Source of the DNA: CAWHBO01 sp963827735
GTDB lineage: Bacteria; Patescibacteriota; Patescibacteriia; Patescibacteriales; UBA12075
Length of the DNA stretch: 64,000 bases
Assembly (NCBI GenBank): GCA_963827735.1
Contig: CAWHBO010000001.1
Location: 1-64,000, forward strand
Direction of reading: 5' to 3'
Shown here one piece after another: positions 44,722 to 52,450 of this stretch. The notes beneath the pieces were generated by a model. The model did not search any database. It was not told the origin of the DNA and saw nothing but the letters and a program-made list of their open reading frames with translations. The translations under genes and the position numbers were made by a program. The number at the start of each line of letters is the position of its first letter. Position 1 is the first letter of the stretch.

Positions 44722-45865
44722 AGTACTCCTCTTCACTCTAGAATACCCTCCCTTCAAAGGCGGCGTTGCCAACTTTTACGAAAACATTGTAAAACATTGG
44801 CCCTCCTGCGCTGAAGCTTCGGAGGGCAAGCCTTCCTTCGCTGAAGCTTCGGAGGGCAAGCCCTCTTTGGGAATTTTCGTCTTGCACAACAATAACAACA
44901 ACTTAATAAGCAATAACTTCTTCCCCAAATGGCTGCCGGCTTTTTGGCAACTGTATAAAGCGATCAAAAAAAATAAGATAGACCATGTTTTGGTTGGGCA
45001 TATCTTACCGCTCGGCACAGTAACATACTATATTTCAAAAATTCTTAAAATTAAATATTCCGTTTTTCTCCACGGCATGGATCTGGCTTTTTCTCAAAAG
45101 ACTCAACGCAAGAAAAACATGAGCCTTAAAATTTTAACGCACGCGTCAAAAATTCTCTGCACCAATTCTTACGTAGCCGAGCTTGTCCGCGAGACGCTTC
45201 CCGATGAAGACAGCCATGATAAGATTGAAGTCATCAATCCCGGAGTGGAGGCGCCGTATATTTCCGGCACAGACACCCGCGCCTTGCAAGAAAAAAACAA
45301 GCTGGGCGAAAAGCTGGTTTTGTTTACCATCAGCCGGCTGGTAAAAAGAAAAGGCCATGACCTGGTCATAAAAATCATGCCCCAGTTAACGGAAAAATAT
45401 CCCAATCTTTTTTATTATATCGCGGGAACCGGAGAAGATGAGGACTATTTGAAAGATTTGGCCAAGGGCAATGACCATATCATCTTCCTCGGCAAGCTCA
45501 AAGAAAGAGACAAATGGAACTGGCTCTGCGCCTGCGACATTTTCGTCATGCCCTCCAGGCATATAGGTGATGATTTTACGCCAAATGATTTTGAAGGCTT
45601 CGGCATCGTTTATTTGGAAGCGGCAATCTGCGGTAAACCGGTCATAGCCGGCAGAAGCGGAGGCATAGAAGATGCAGTTGTTGACCACGAAACCGGCATC
45701 CTCGTTGATCCTGAAAGCGAAGATAGCATTTTGGACGGCATTGACGAGCTGGCGGGAAATTTTTTGCTCCGAAAAGAAATGGGGGAAAGAGCGCTGGAAA
45801 GAGCGGCGGAAGAATTTAACTGGGGGGATAAGGCGAAGGAGATATATGAGAGGATTGCGGAATAG
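44717..45865 (+). CDS. Glycosyltransferase family 4 (GT-B fold) with in-frame repeat insertion
   Basis: A 382-residue enzyme expected to add a sugar from a nucleotide donor to a membrane-linked glycan. N-terminal RVLLFTLEYPPFKGGVANFY holds the GG loop of GT4; C-terminal EGFGIVYLEAAICGKPVIAG (about residue 295) contains the E-x7-E nucleotide-sugar motif. LFTISRLVKRKGHDLVI lies between the two lobes. After residue ~29 there are about 22 residues (CAEASEGKPS and FAEASEGKPS) that do not belong to the fold: they are encoded by two 30-base copies of a palindromic repeat. They fall at a surface loop before the next strand (GIFVLHNN), so the enzyme may tolerate them. It starts within the right-hand inverted repeat of the preceding cassette. 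Confidence 0.9.
   Translation: MRVLLFTLEYPPFKGGVANFYENIVKHWPSCAEASEGKPSFAEASEGKPSLGIFVLHNNNNNLISNNFFPKWLPAFWQLYKAIKKNKIDHVLVGHILPLGTVTYYISKILKIKYSVFLHGMDLAFSQKTQRKKNMSLKILTHASKILCTNSYVAELVRETLPDEDSHDKIEVINPGVEAPYISGTDTRALQEKNKLGEKLVLFTISRLVKRKGHDLVIKIMPQLTEKYPNLFYYIAGTGEDEDYLKDLAKGNDHIIFLGKLKERDKWNWLCACDIFVMPSRHIGDDFTPNDFEGFGIVYLEAAICGKPVIAGRSGGIEDAVVDHETGILVDPESEDSILDGIDELAGNFLLRKEMGERALERAAEEFNWGDKAKEIYERIAE
44801..44860. repeat. Two 30-base copies of an in-frame palindromic repeat
   Basis: Copy one 44801-44830 and copy two 44831-44860 differ at three positions. Each has CCCTCC or CCTTCC at its left and GGAGGG 20 bases later, with the self-complementary GAAGCTTC between, so each can fold. 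Translation is (P/S)xxAEASEGK, ten residues per copy. Confidence 0.8.
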
Positions 45866-45900
45866 GGTGTGATAATATAAATTATTTTTACTCTTTAAAT

Positions 45901-45978
45901 CTCATAACTTGGAACTCATAACTCGTAACTTTTTTAGTCAAATAATTTAAGTTCCAAGTTATGAGTTACGAGTTATGA
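45901..45978. repeat. Same CATAACTTGGAACTCATAAC hairpin without a gene inside
   Basis: Left arm CTCATAACTTGGAACTCATA, ACTCGTAACTT; right arm AAGTTCCAAGTTATGAGTTA, CGAGTTATG, with only about 14 bases between. It is the gene-free version of the repeats at 44298 and 44675 and lies between the two glycosyltransferases. Confidence 0.8.
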
Positions 45979-45985
45979 AACTAAT

Positions 45986-46690
45986 ATGATCTCCATAATA
46001 ATTCCATTATACAACCAATCCGACAAGATCAAGTCATGCCTTCAGAGCATAAAAAATCAAACTTATGATAATTATGAAATTATCGTCGTTAACGACCGGT
46101 CGCGCGACCATTTGAGCAAAGTCATAAAATGGGCCCAAAGCGAATTCGGATATAAGCTTCTCTGGATCAACAATCAGGAAAACCATGGAGCGCCGTACTC
46201 CCGGAACAAAGGCTTATATAAATCCAAAGGCGAATATGTCTTGTTTTGCGACGCTGATATCGTTTTGGAACCAAACGCCTTGGAACTCATGATTCAAACC
46301 CTGAACACCCACCCGGAGGCGGCTTACGCTTATCCTTCGCACTTGCACGGTTCAAAATTGTTTAGACTCTGGCCCTTTGACGCGGAAAAATTAAAAACCA
46401 TGCCGTATATCCATTCCACCGCTCTGGTCCGGAGAAAATGCCTGCCGGCATCCGGTTGGGATGAAACCTTAAAGAGATTCCAAGACTGGGACCTGTGGCT
46501 GACAATGCTGGAGGCGGGACACCAAGGAATCTGGATTGACAACGTTCTCTTTAAAATCGTCGGCGGCGGCCACACCATGAGCGCCTGGCTCCCGTCGTTT
46601 GCATATAAATACCTGCCATTTTTGCCGCGGGTAAAGAAATATAAAGCGGCGATGGAGGTGATAAAGAAGAAGCATGGAATTTTATTTTAA
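45986..46690 (+). CDS. Glycosyltransferase family 2 (GT-A fold)
   Basis: A 234-residue inverting-type enzyme. It begins MISIIIPLYNQSDKIKSCLQ, followed by NYEIIVVNDRSRD (nucleotide-binding strand), GAPYSRNKGLYKSKGEYVLF and the metal-binding CDADIVLEP near residue 90. The acceptor side includes WDETLKRFQDWDLWLTML, typical for GT2. It probably transfers one sugar of the surface glycan built by neighbouring genes; the donor cannot be told. The ATG directly follows the gene-free hairpin at 45901-45978. Confidence 0.9.
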   Translation: MISIIIPLYNQSDKIKSCLQSIKNQTYDNYEIIVVNDRSRDHLSKVIKWAQSEFGYKLLWINNQENHGAPYSRNKGLYKSKGEYVLFCDADIVLEPNALELMIQTLNTHPEAAYAYPSHLHGSKLFRLWPFDAEKLKTMPYIHSTALVRRKCLPASGWDETLKRFQDWDLWLTMLEAGHQGIWIDNVLFKIVGGGHTMSAWLPSFAYKYLPFLPRVKKYKAAMEVIKKKHGILF

Positions 46691-46820
46691 TGTCAAATTT
46701 CCAATTTCCAATGACAAATCAAACTCAAAATCCTAATTTCAAATTAATATAATATTTGTTATTTGATATTTGGATTTGATTGCTTGTGCCCTATGGGTAG
46801 AAATTGGAAATTTGACATTA
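46690..46820. repeat. Hairpin spacer with GTCAAATTTCCAATTTCCAA words
   Basis: Left arm TGTCAAATTTCCAATTTCCA at 46690-46710, right arm AGAAATTGGAAATTTGACAT at 46800-46820. Between them are further partly complementary TTTGATATTTGG words and the unusual GCTTGTGCCCTATGGGTAG. Confidence 0.75.
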
Positions 46821-46865
46821 ATAACAATTTATACTGTCATTACGAGATATACATTTTAAATTTTT

Positions 46866-47342
46866 ATGAAAAATTACTCCTACAAAAACCTCATCTTCAT
46901 CCTCCCGCTGATATTCTTCGTCTTTTCATTTATATACGTAAGCTTGGACCGCATGACGAAGACAACCTATTCCCACGGCGAACAGAATATCATCATCGGC
47001 GACAAGCCGATCACAGTTATGGTGGCAGACGAGATTGGCATGCAATGGCAAGGCCTTTCCGACCGCAATTCGCTGGGGGCTGATAACGGCATGCTCTTCG
47101 TTTTTCCAAATTTTCAAAAAAGAACCTTTGTCATGCGCCGCATGCATTTTCCGCTGGATATCATCTGGATAAGCAACGGCCGCGTGGTGGGCATTGACAA
47201 GCGCCTGGAACCGGAAGGCGAAAAACCAACAAAACTTTATTCTTCCCCAGAACCGGTGGACAAAGTTCTGGAAGTAAACGGAGGCTTCGCAGATGCGTTT
47301 GGGATAAGGGTGGGGGACGGGGTGCAGTATAATTTGAAATAA
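46866..47342 (+). CDS. DUF192 family exported protein
   Basis: A 158-residue product with a hydrophobic N-terminus (residues ~9-27, LIFILPLIFFVFSFIYVSL) acting as signal anchor, then the DUF192 beta-fold: VMVADEIGMQWQGLSDR (usual TP.ER..GLM), NGMLFVFPNFQKRTFVMRRM and MHFPLDIIWISNGRVVGI. The family is small, exported or cytoplasmic, and of unknown function; a role in envelope stress or as sugar-binding fold has been suggested only by context. Here it lies among surface glycan genes. Start codon follows an A/T-only stretch. Confidence 0.85.
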   Translation: MKNYSYKNLIFILPLIFFVFSFIYVSLDRMTKTTYSHGEQNIIIGDKPITVMVADEIGMQWQGLSDRNSLGADNGMLFVFPNFQKRTFVMRRMHFPLDIIWISNGRVVGIDKRLEPEGEKPTKLYSSPEPVDKVLEVNGGFADAFGIRVGDGVQYNLK

Positions 47343-47364
47343 TTCCCCTCTAAAAAGAGGGGAA
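47343..47364 (+). terminator. Hairpin after the DUF192 gene
   Basis: Perfect 9-bp stem TTCCCCTCT / AGAGGGGAA with an A4 loop, 0-1 bases after the stop codon region. No T-run follows, so termination efficiency is uncertain. Confidence 0.5.
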
Positions 47365-47481
47365 TAAAATGTAATTTTTAAAAATAAAACTATTAATATC
47401 AAAAACTATTTTCAAAAAACACTAACCGTTCTCATCATCATTGAGCTCCTCTCCCTCATCTCTTTCCTCATACCCTCCCTG

Positions 47482-48915
47482 ATGCCTTTTGTTTTTATTT
47501 CCATCGTCTTGGCGGCATTGATGATCTCCGTCAAAAAACTTGAACACGGCTTGCTTTTGATTTTTGTTGAAATCGTTATCGGCTCCCTTGGATATCTTTT
47601 CTGGTTTGATTTAAACGGCTTTCGGCTGTCAATCAGAGTGGCCTTGTGGGTGATCGTGATGGCGGTTTGGTTCGTAAGATTTTCCCTTGATTTTATAAGG
47701 TCGCGAACATGGAAAAATTTCAATTCGCAAGCCATCATATCGGCAATCAAAAAGAATCCTTTTTTACCTTACCTCGCAATTCTTTTTACTTCAATCGCTT
47801 GGGGGCTGATTAACGGATTTTTAAACCATAACGGGTTTAAAAATATATTTTTTGATAGCAACGGCTGGTTATACTTTTTGCTCTTGTTTCCGGTTTATTC
47901 CGTTTTAAAAAATCTTTCCAAAGATCTTGTTCCGGGATTCCTTGCGATTTTAAGCGCTGCTTGCTTTTGGCTATGCATAAAGACATTCATCTTGCTGTAT
48001 GTCTTTTCCCACGCTTCCAGTGGAATCATCTTTGAAATCTACCGCTGGGTCAGAGATACGCGAGTAGGGGAGATAACCAACATTCAGGGAGGTTTCTACC
48101 GCATTTTTTTCCAATCCCATATTTTTATCTTGATCGCCTTTTTTGTCGTCTTGGGGATGCTGGCATATTATCAAAAAAATAAACCGTTGAACAAAAAATT
48201 TGCTTTCTTGCTTTCTTGCTTTTTTACTGTCTTGTTCTCCGTAAACATCCTCAATTTTTCCCGCAGTAACTGGGTGGGACTGGCTTGTGGTATTTTACTT
48301 TTCAGCAGCCTTTCTTTAAAATTTTACGGCTGGAAAATACTATTCAAGCTTGCGGGCATATCGGCAATTTCCGCGGTTCTTGGATTCGCGCTAATCGTTG
48401 CCGTGGTAAAATTTCCATACCCGATTCCCAAAGGCGGTTTTGATACATCTTCGCTTTTATCAGAAAGAGCCATGCAAATCACCGGCGAAGCCGGTGTTTC
48501 TTCCCGCTGGTCGCTCTTGCCAAAGCTGTTAGAAAAAATCAAGCAATCTTCGGCGCTGGGACAGGGATTTGGAGCGGCGATAACGTATATATCAAGCGAC
48601 CCAAGAGTGCTGGAAAAAGATCCTAGTGGAAAATTTACCACATACGCTTTTGAATGGGGCTGGCTGGATATCTGGATCAAACTTGGCCTGTTGGGCGTGG
48701 TTGCCTATATTGCCTTGATTTTAAAAATTTTTATGATTGGCATCACATCCCAAAATGACGCAAGTTTTTCATTTAAAATTGGCTTAATTTTTGGCCTAAT
48801 CGCCATTTCTATCATAAGTTTTTTCAGTCCCTACATGAACCATCCCTTGGGAATATCTTATCTAATCCTGGTTATGGCCATGCTAAATACCAACAAACCG
48901 AAGGCTCTTGCATAA
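47482..48915 (+). CDS. O-antigen ligase / polymerase-like membrane protein (Wzy or WaaL type)
   Basis: At least 477 residues with about 10-12 membrane segments. The region FSRSNWVGLACGILLFSS and a large outer loop (residues ~310-390, with SSRWSLLPKLLEKIKQS and GQGFGAAITY) match the Wzy_C / O-antigen ligase family, which joins or polymerises lipid-linked glycans; protein O-oligosaccharyltransferases share the fold. The first ATG (47482) lies inside a hydrophobic segment. The frame is open upstream to 47368 and would add TLTVLIIIELLSLISFLIPS, a better first membrane helix, but no ATG, GTG or TTG is in frame there. The true start may be a rare codon such as ATT near 47392. Confidence 0.82.
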   Translation: MPFVFISIVLAALMISVKKLEHGLLLIFVEIVIGSLGYLFWFDLNGFRLSIRVALWVIVMAVWFVRFSLDFIRSRTWKNFNSQAIISAIKKNPFLPYLAILFTSIAWGLINGFLNHNGFKNIFFDSNGWLYFLLLFPVYSVLKNLSKDLVPGFLAILSAACFWLCIKTFILLYVFSHASSGIIFEIYRWVRDTRVGEITNIQGGFYRIFFQSHIFILIAFFVVLGMLAYYQKNKPLNKKFAFLLSCFFTVLFSVNILNFSRSNWVGLACGILLFSSLSLKFYGWKILFKLAGISAISAVLGFALIVAVVKFPYPIPKGGFDTSSLLSERAMQITGEAGVSSRWSLLPKLLEKIKQSSALGQGFGAAITYISSDPRVLEKDPSGKFTTYAFEWGWLDIWIKLGLLGVVAYIALILKIFMIGITSQNDASFSFKIGLIFGLIAISIISFFSPYMNHPLGISYLILVMAMLNTNKPKALA

Positions 48916-48963
48916 TTTTTCATTTTCCTGTATATTTAATTTTATAAAAATTATATAAACAAT

Positions 48964-49423
48964 ATGAATGACCAAATTATTTCCAGAGAAGGCTACGATA
49001 AGCTTAAAAATGAATTAGACATCTTGATAAACATCAAGCGCCGAGATATCGCCGACCGCATCCAAAAAGCCAAAGATATGGGCGATTTGAGCGAAAACGC
49101 GGAATATGCCGAGGCTAAAGACGCCCAAGCTTTCAACGAAGGCCGGATTGCGGAATTGAGCCAAACTTTAAAAAATGTTACGGTCGTGGAAAACAGCAAC
49201 GGCGAGGGTAAAGTTAGCATGGGTTCATCACTGATTGTCAAATCAAACGGGAACGAGAAAAATTTTAAAGATCGTCAGCTTCAATGAGGCGGATCCGATG
49301 GAGGGAAAAATTTCCAACGAATCTCCAATTGGCCGCAGTTTTGTCGGGAAAAAGCGGGGAGATAAAGTGATTGTTGAAACCCCTAAAGGCAAAATGGAAT
49401 ACGAAATCTTAAGCATTTCATAA
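48964..49423 (+). pseudogene. greA: Transcription elongation factor GreA, frameshifted
   Basis: Frame one (48964-49287) gives the N-terminal coiled coil with ISREGYDKLKNELDIL, GDLSENAEYAEAKDAQAFNE (the acidic tip) and the start of the second domain. The rest of the FKBP-like C-terminal domain, IVSFNEADPMEGKIS, ESPIGRSFVGKKRGD, KGKMEYEILSI, is in the +1 frame up to 49423. The shift falls in GAGAAAAATTTTAAAG (about 49256-49270); one base fewer restores a 153-residue GreA of normal size. GreA rescues backtracked RNA polymerase and is widely conserved, so a sequencing or assembly error in the A/T run is the simplest explanation. Confidence 0.85.
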
Positions 49424-49442
49424 ATTTTTTGAAAGTTAGCAT

Positions 49443-49474
49443 AAAAAAACGACTGCGGACGCAGCCGTTTTTTT
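49443..49474 (+). terminator. Intrinsic terminator of greA
   Basis: Stem AAAAAAACG-A-CTGC / GCAG-C-CGTTTTTTT with one mismatch and a GGAC tetraloop; the T7 is part of the stem. Confidence 0.85.
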
Positions 49475-49485
49475 ATGTCCTTTTT

Positions 49486-49514
49486 TTGACTTTTTTTTCC
49501 AACTTTAGTATAAT
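49486..49514 (+). promoter_or_regulatory. Promoter of lysS
   Basis: TTGACT (49486-49491), 17-base T-rich spacer, TATAAT (49509-49514). It begins 11 bases after the greA terminator. Confidence 0.75.
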
Positions 49515-49561
49515 ATTTGATATGTGTTAAGAAAACTCTATTATTATTTTATTACATAATT

Positions 49562-51076
49562 ATGACTGAAGAAATTCTCAACGAGCGCGAAGAAAGGCTT
49601 AAAAAATTACAGGAGCTTATAAAAAGAGGGGTGAATCCTTATCCGGCTAAGAGTTCAAAAAACCGAGAAATCAAAGACATCTTTGAACGTTTTGCTGATT
49701 TTGAAAAATCGCAAGTTCAAATTATTGCCGCCGGCAGGATTCGCAGTTTAAGAGCTCACGGGAATTTGAGCTTTTTTACCATTGAAGACGCGACCGGAAA
49801 AATCCAGGTAGCGCTCAGCAAAAAAGAGATAGATGACTCAGCAAATGCTTTAACTTATAAAGACTTTGTGAAACTGATTGACGTCGGTGATTTCATTGAA
49901 GTGGAAGGAACCTGTTTTGTTACGCACAAGGGCGAGCAAAGCTTGATGGCAAAAAAATTCAGATTGCTTGCAAAAGCTTTAAGCCCATTGCCGGACAAAT
50001 GGCACGGGCTGAAAAACGATGACGAGCGCTACCGCAAAAGATATCTGGATATTCTCATGGATCCGGAGCTAAAAGATCTGATGCGAAAGAAATCAAAGTT
50101 CTGGGATGTTACCAGAACGTTTATGAAAGATCGGGGATTCTTTGAAGTGGAAACCCCCACCCTGGAAACGACCACCGGCGGCGCCGAAGCCAACCCGTTC
50201 AAGACGCATCATGATGACTATGATCTGGATGTCTTCTTGCGCATTTCCGTGGGCGAACTGTGGCAAAAAAGATTGATGGCCGCGGGCTTTGAAAAAACTT
50301 TTGAGATCGGAAGAGCGTATCGCAACGAAGGTTCCAGCCCTGAGCATTTGCAAGAATTCACCAACATGGAATTCTACTGGGCCTACGCGAATTATGAAGA
50401 CGGCATGGAACTGGCCAAAGAATTGTACCGGACAATCGCCATGAAAGTCTTTGGCACCACAAAATTCAAGACCAAGGACCATGTATATGATTTGGCGGAT
50501 GACTGGATCAAGCTTGATTATACGGAGGAAATCCAAAAGCAAACCGGCATCAATGTCCTTGCGTCCGCAGAGAAAGATATGGCCAAGAAACTTGATGAAT
50601 TAAAAGTTAAATACGAAGGAGAAAACCGCGAACGCCTTACTGATACTTTATGGAAATTCTGCCGCAAGCAGATTTCCGGCCCGGCCTTTGTGATCAATCA
50701 CCCCAAGTTGATTTCCCCCCTGGCTAAAGCAAAAGAAGATAATCCGGAGCTTACTGAACGCTTCCAAATCTTGATTGCCGGCGCAGAAATCGGCAATGGC
50801 TATTCAGAGCTTAACAATCCGGTTGACCAGAGGCGTCGTTTTGAAGAACAGCAGAAGCTTCTGGACGCAGGCGACACGGAAGCGATGATGCCTGACTTTG
50901 AATTTGTGGAAATGCTGGAACATGGCATGCCCCCAACCTGCGGCTTCGGCTTTGGCGAGCGCTTGTTTGCCTTCATGGCCGATAAGCCGGTCAGAGAAAC
51001 ATCGCTGTTTCCGCTGGTACGGCCCAAGTTGCCGATGGTGAGGGAGAAAGGGGAAATAATTATCAATAATCAATAA
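49562..51076 (+). CDS. lysS: Lysyl-tRNA synthetase, class II
   Basis: The ATG at 49562 (MTEEILNEREERLKKLQEL) is chosen; the TTG at 49517 would add 15 hydrophobic residues that overlap the promoter's start region. The protein is 504 residues. An N-terminal OB-fold (about 45-150, with GRIRSLRAHGNLSFFTIED) binds the anticodon. Class II motifs: motif 2 FEIGRAYRNEGSSPEHLQEF, and motif 3 GFGFGERLFAFMADKPVRET. It charges tRNA-Lys. The last residues IIINNQ and the stop codon are encoded by the AATAATCAATAA word that fills the next spacer, the same arrangement as in alaS. Confidence 0.95.
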   Translation: MTEEILNEREERLKKLQELIKRGVNPYPAKSSKNREIKDIFERFADFEKSQVQIIAAGRIRSLRAHGNLSFFTIEDATGKIQVALSKKEIDDSANALTYKDFVKLIDVGDFIEVEGTCFVTHKGEQSLMAKKFRLLAKALSPLPDKWHGLKNDDERYRKRYLDILMDPELKDLMRKKSKFWDVTRTFMKDRGFFEVETPTLETTTGGAEANPFKTHHDDYDLDVFLRISVGELWQKRLMAAGFEKTFEIGRAYRNEGSSPEHLQEFTNMEFYWAYANYEDGMELAKELYRTIAMKVFGTTKFKTKDHVYDLADDWIKLDYTEEIQKQTGINVLASAEKDMAKKLDELKVKYEGENRERLTDTLWKFCRKQISGPAFVINHPKLISPLAKAKEDNPELTERFQILIAGAEIGNGYSELNNPVDQRRRFEEQQKLLDAGDTEAMMPDFEFVEMLEHGMPPTCGFGFGERLFAFMADKPVRETSLFPLVRPKLPMVREKGEIIINNQ

Positions 51077-51166
51077 TCAATATTCATTCAATAATCAATA
51101 CCAAAATAATCAATGGATATTAAATTATTTTAATATTGAATGGTTATTGATTATTGAATATTAATT
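51057..51166. repeat. ATTGAATATT-family hairpin between lysS and serS
   Basis: Left: ATCAATAATCAATAATCAAT, ATTCATTCAATAATCAATA. Right: TATTGAATGGTTATTGATTA, TTGAATATTAATT. Arms are complementary in reverse order. It overlaps the last codons of lysS and ends 4 bases before serS. Confidence 0.8.
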
Positions 51167-51169
51167 TTT

Positions 51170-52450
51170 ATGCTAGACATAAAATACATCCGCGAAAACG
51201 TTGAAGAAATAAAAGCCAATTGCAAAAACCGTCTCGCCAAAGTCGACATTGACGAATTGCTAAAATACGACGAACTGCGCCGCAAGATGGAAACGGAATT
51301 GGGGGAATTACGCGCCAAACGCAACAGCGGTTCAAAATCAAAACCAAGTCCAGAGGAAATCCAAGCTATGAAGGAATTGGGCGAGAAAATAAAACAGCTG
51401 GAAGAAAATTTGGAGCCGGTAAAAGAAAAAGTCCGCGAATTGCTTATGGCTGTTCCGAATCTGACCCACTCTGACGTAGTTGTGAGTTTGAATGAAGACG
51501 ATAATCCTGTGCTTGATACGTTCATGGAACCGACAAAATTCGATTTTAAACCTTTAGACCATGTTGAGTTGGCGGAGCAATTGGACTTGATAGATTTTGA
51601 CCGCGCGACCAAAGTAAGCGGAGCAAAATTTTATTACCTGAAAAACGAACTGGCCATCATGGAATTCGCGCTCATACAATATGCGCTTGAAAAAGTCGTA
51701 ACTCACGGTTTTACACCCTTTGTAACACCAGACTTAGCGAGGCGCGAAGTGCTGGAAGGGCTTGGGTTTACGCCGCGCGGCGAATCAACGCAGATATATA
51801 ACGTTGAAAATTCTGATTTATGCCTTATCGGAACAGCCGAAATAACGATGGGAGGGTACCATAAAGACGAGAATTTTAACGCAAATGATTTACCGAAAAA
51901 ATATGTCGCAGTATCCCACTGCTTTCGCACTGAAGCCGGCGCATATTCAAAATTTTCCAAAGGCATCTTTCGCGTCCATCAATTCACGAAGATTGAAATG
52001 TTTGAGTACGTGCTTCCGGAAAAAAGCGAAGACGCGCACAAAGAGCTTTTGGGCATTGAACGAGAAATTTTTGAAGGCCTTAAGATTCCATTCCGCGTGA
52101 TTGATCATTGCACTGCCGATTTGGGCGGACCGGCCATCAGGACATACGATCTGGAAGCTTGGATGCCGGGCAAGCCGGGTGTTGATGATAAATTGGGCAA
52201 CTGGGCTGAAATAACATCAACCTCAAATTGTACGGATTACCAAGCCAGGGGACTCAACATAAAGTACAAGACAAAAAACAATGCTTCTGAATTCACGCAT
52301 ATGCTCAATGGAACCGCGATCGCCGTTCCGCGGGCAATGATTGCCATCCTGGAAAATTACCAGCAAGCCGACGGCTCCGTGGTCATTCCGGAAGCTCTAA
52401 GGAAATATATGCCGGGGGGAGTCTCAATCATAAAAGAAAATAAAATATGA
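51170..52450 (+). CDS. serS: Seryl-tRNA synthetase
   Basis: A 426-residue class II synthetase. Residues ~1-110 form the tRNA-binding antiparallel coiled coil (MLDIKYIRENVEEIKANCKN, long E/K-rich helices). The catalytic core shows GTAEITMGGYHKDE, motif 2 CFRTEAGAYSKFSKGIFRVH and motif 3 LNGTAIAVPRAMIAILEN. It charges tRNA-Ser and tRNA-Sec if present. Its TGA overlaps the ATG of ddl (ATGA at 52447-52450), so the two are translationally coupled. Confidence 0.96.
   Translation: MLDIKYIRENVEEIKANCKNRLAKVDIDELLKYDELRRKMETELGELRAKRNSGSKSKPSPEEIQAMKELGEKIKQLEENLEPVKEKVRELLMAVPNLTHSDVVVSLNEDDNPVLDTFMEPTKFDFKPLDHVELAEQLDLIDFDRATKVSGAKFYYLKNELAIMEFALIQYALEKVVTHGFTPFVTPDLARREVLEGLGFTPRGESTQIYNVENSDLCLIGTAEITMGGYHKDENFNANDLPKKYVAVSHCFRTEAGAYSKFSKGIFRVHQFTKIEMFEYVLPEKSEDAHKELLGIEREIFEGLKIPFRVIDHCTADLGGPAIRTYDLEAWMPGKPGVDDKLGNWAEITSTSNCTDYQARGLNIKYKTKNNASEFTHMLNGTAIAVPRAMIAILENYQQADGSVVIPEALRKYMPGGVSIIKENKI

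Noticed and set aside
46763..47083. 106-codon frame overlapping the DUF192 gene
   Set aside because: Overlaps DUF192 in another phase, begins inside a hairpin spacer and has no coherent domain.
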